A DNA stretch of 64,000 bases from Kryptolebias marmoratus (taxonomy: Eukaryota > Chordata > Actinopteri > Cyprinodontiformes > Rivulidae): the NCBI RefSeq assembly GCF_001649575.2, contig NC_051451.1, positions 20,737,187-20,801,186 of the forward strand. Direction: 5' to 3'. Below the pieces are notes generated by a model, which saw nothing but the letters and a program-made list of their open reading frames with translations, searched no databases and was not told the origin of the DNA. Of this stretch, positions 62,101-64,000 are shown piece by piece (the first letter of the stretch is position 1; every line of letters starts with the position of its first letter). The position numbers were made by a program, and so were the translations under genes.

Positions 62101-64000
62101 TAACATCACATTCAGTCTTTATCAGGTGTAATTGAGCAAGTTGATGCTTACCATCATCTTATACTCCCTTTTATCATACTTTCGAACATTTCATTGACGG
62201 AAAAAGTGGATAAAAATGTATTAAGACATGGGAGTGTTGGATATTTCTCATTTTTGTGAACAGTCCAGCACCTTGTGCATGTTTGACCCTTGAATGTAAA
62301 GAGGATCAGCGACCAAATCTTCCTTTGTGGTATATCCTTGTAATATGAGTCTAAAACCAACAAGCAGGTTCAGTGTCCACATACCAAACTGTTTGTGCTA
62401 AAGAATTCCACATACATGTATCTCATGTGAAGAGCTTGTGTGGGCTAAAGCCAGATCACTTTCTGCCGCAGCCAAAGAGCAGGGTAGGATTTCCAGAGTT
62501 TGTTTGATGTATGATGTTATCTAGTCAAAGTATAGCACTACCTCAGTTCTGTCTACAGCTTGTTGAGGAGTCTGCTTGAGGCTATACAGTAGAGACTCAG
62601 CTTGCTTTTGAAGTTATTTGTTGATGAAGTCAGCCATCATTGCTTACAGCCTTGTTGCTGCTTTTCATACAGGATACTTCGAGACTTTAAGTGCTTTTTG
62701 TGTTGCAGTTGTAGATCCAGCTAATCTGGACCTTATAATAAGTCTTTTTACAAGCTAAAGCACAATATTTTTGCACCTGGAAGACAGAGTAGAAAAAAAT
62801 ATTATTTTTTATTACATTTCTGGAAGTGTCCTGAGCCCTCACAGCAGTTTAAACTCAGACATCTAGCTTTGTGAAAGTGTTTGCTTTTCTGGAAGCTTAA
62901 GGCAGCATTCCTTCATGAGAGTTTACAGTATTACTGAGATTAGAGAGTCGAGATATTCAAACTGACCTGAGAGCTCCTGAAAATATTGCTTTTAGAGATT
63001 TCACAATTCAAAATTTGGTAACCTCTACCACACCATGTTCCATTTTCACCCAAACAAACAAACAAACAAATAAAAACCCTAAAGTATCAAGATTAACCAG
63101 TCATTTGAATACATTAAAATACTTTAACATCAAACAACAGGAATAAGTTAATGCTTGACCTTTGTCAATTAAATTTGATTGGTTATATCACATTAGTAAT
63201 AATGTTATTTCTTTTGGTTTAACTGCAGTCTATTTAGTTTTGTGTACAATTTAAAACTAGCATTTATTGTAGCAGTCTTGACCTGTTTTATTCATTTCAC
63301 TAATCCTTTACTCCCGATGAGGTGAAACTGATTTGATTTGCCCACAAAAACATACTGACTTCTGGTTGACTATTTTCTTATTCCTACAGACAAAATGATA
63401 CAAAGCTTCACTTTGTTCCATTTATTTGTATTTTTTTCCACTAGTTGCACCAGATTTAAAGTTGCTTCTATGAAATCTGAGAAGAAATTGTCTCATAAAG
63501 TATTGATTTCCATGGCATGTCCATGTACATTGAGTTTTTTGTTAGGCTGAAATATATTTTGTTCAAAAACGTCAAACAAAATAAAAAAGCTTAGTAAATC
63601 ATCATCATTAATTTTTTTTACAAAGTGTTTAACAGTTTATTTTCATTCAGTATGCTTGTTTACAATGACCTGTCATGATTACCAAATAAATATAACATTA
63701 ATCCTTTTTTTTTAAAGTTGATTAAATTTGTTTGCTCCATATATGGAATTTTTTGCTAAAATGTTAAGAGGAACACAGGTGCAATGATCCTCTGTAATGT
63801 AACTGATCATGCCCCTGTTTGAGAGCACAGTTTTATTGCTGATTAAGTAAAGAAAATGTTTTTCAAGAGAAGCATTAATTTTGTACAGCTGGAAGTTTTA
63901 TTTTCACTAAGTTGGCCAAGCAAGTGTTAAATGTTGAACCATCAGTGTTATCTTTTGTGTGTGGTGGTCCACCCAGCTATACTTTGACCTCGTCTTCTGC
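59171..64000. other. No gene recognised
   Basis: AT-rich intergenic or intronic sequence up to the window end. Open frames are short. A near-perfect AAAC run lies at 63053-63070. No splice-linked coding pattern or named repeat is seen. Confidence 0.55.

Overview
The window looks like teleost fish nuclear DNA. It is AT-rich and dominated by introns, with many microsatellites, no bacterial-style gene packing, and interspersed repeats of kinds seen in percomorph fishes. The one gene I identify securely is zmat4 (zinc finger matrin-type 4), on the minus strand. Five coding exons join in frame with correct splice sites. They encode four matrin/U1-type zinc fingers, each C-x2-C-x12-H-x5-H. I cannot tell from this window whether it is the zmat4a or zmat4b paralogue.

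zmat4 runs right to left. A CpG- and CT-rich promoter lies near 42.7-43.2 kb and a probably non-coding exon 1 ends at 42461. A 16.8 kb intron follows, then coding exons at 25547-25657, 22151-22243, 14375-14552, 10477-10734 and 3197-3293. The last visible exon holds finger 4 and probably splices to a very short terminal exon that I cannot find in the window. A read-through to a stop at 3085 is the alternative. The introns carry several copies of one dispersed repeat family (called R1 here), a degenerate LINE relic, and several simple or degenerate tandem repeats.

Upstream of the promoter, on the plus strand, two small exons (43931-43992 and 44209-44304) encode a complete PHD-type zinc finger. 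A stop and a poly(A) signal follow, but no upstream exons are visible. They sit in a 43.7-46.3 kb zone rich in repeats: a 163 bp tetranucleotide array, a duplicated hairpin, a GAGT array and a teleost dispersed repeat.

From 46.3 to 57.5 kb I see no gene. The sequence is repeat-poor apart from a perfect CTAT/ATAG inverted array at 50.65-50.78 kb and a 16-bp-arm hairpin at 51.2 kb. At 57.5-59.2 kb there is a ~52 bp minisatellite whose units contain telomere-like TTAGGG steps. It occurs in two opposed orientations, is interrupted by a 100-N assembly gap, and shows a three-unit higher-order period on its right side. From 59.2 to 64 kb no feature is recognised. No rRNA, tRNA, CRISPR array or intact transposon was found.
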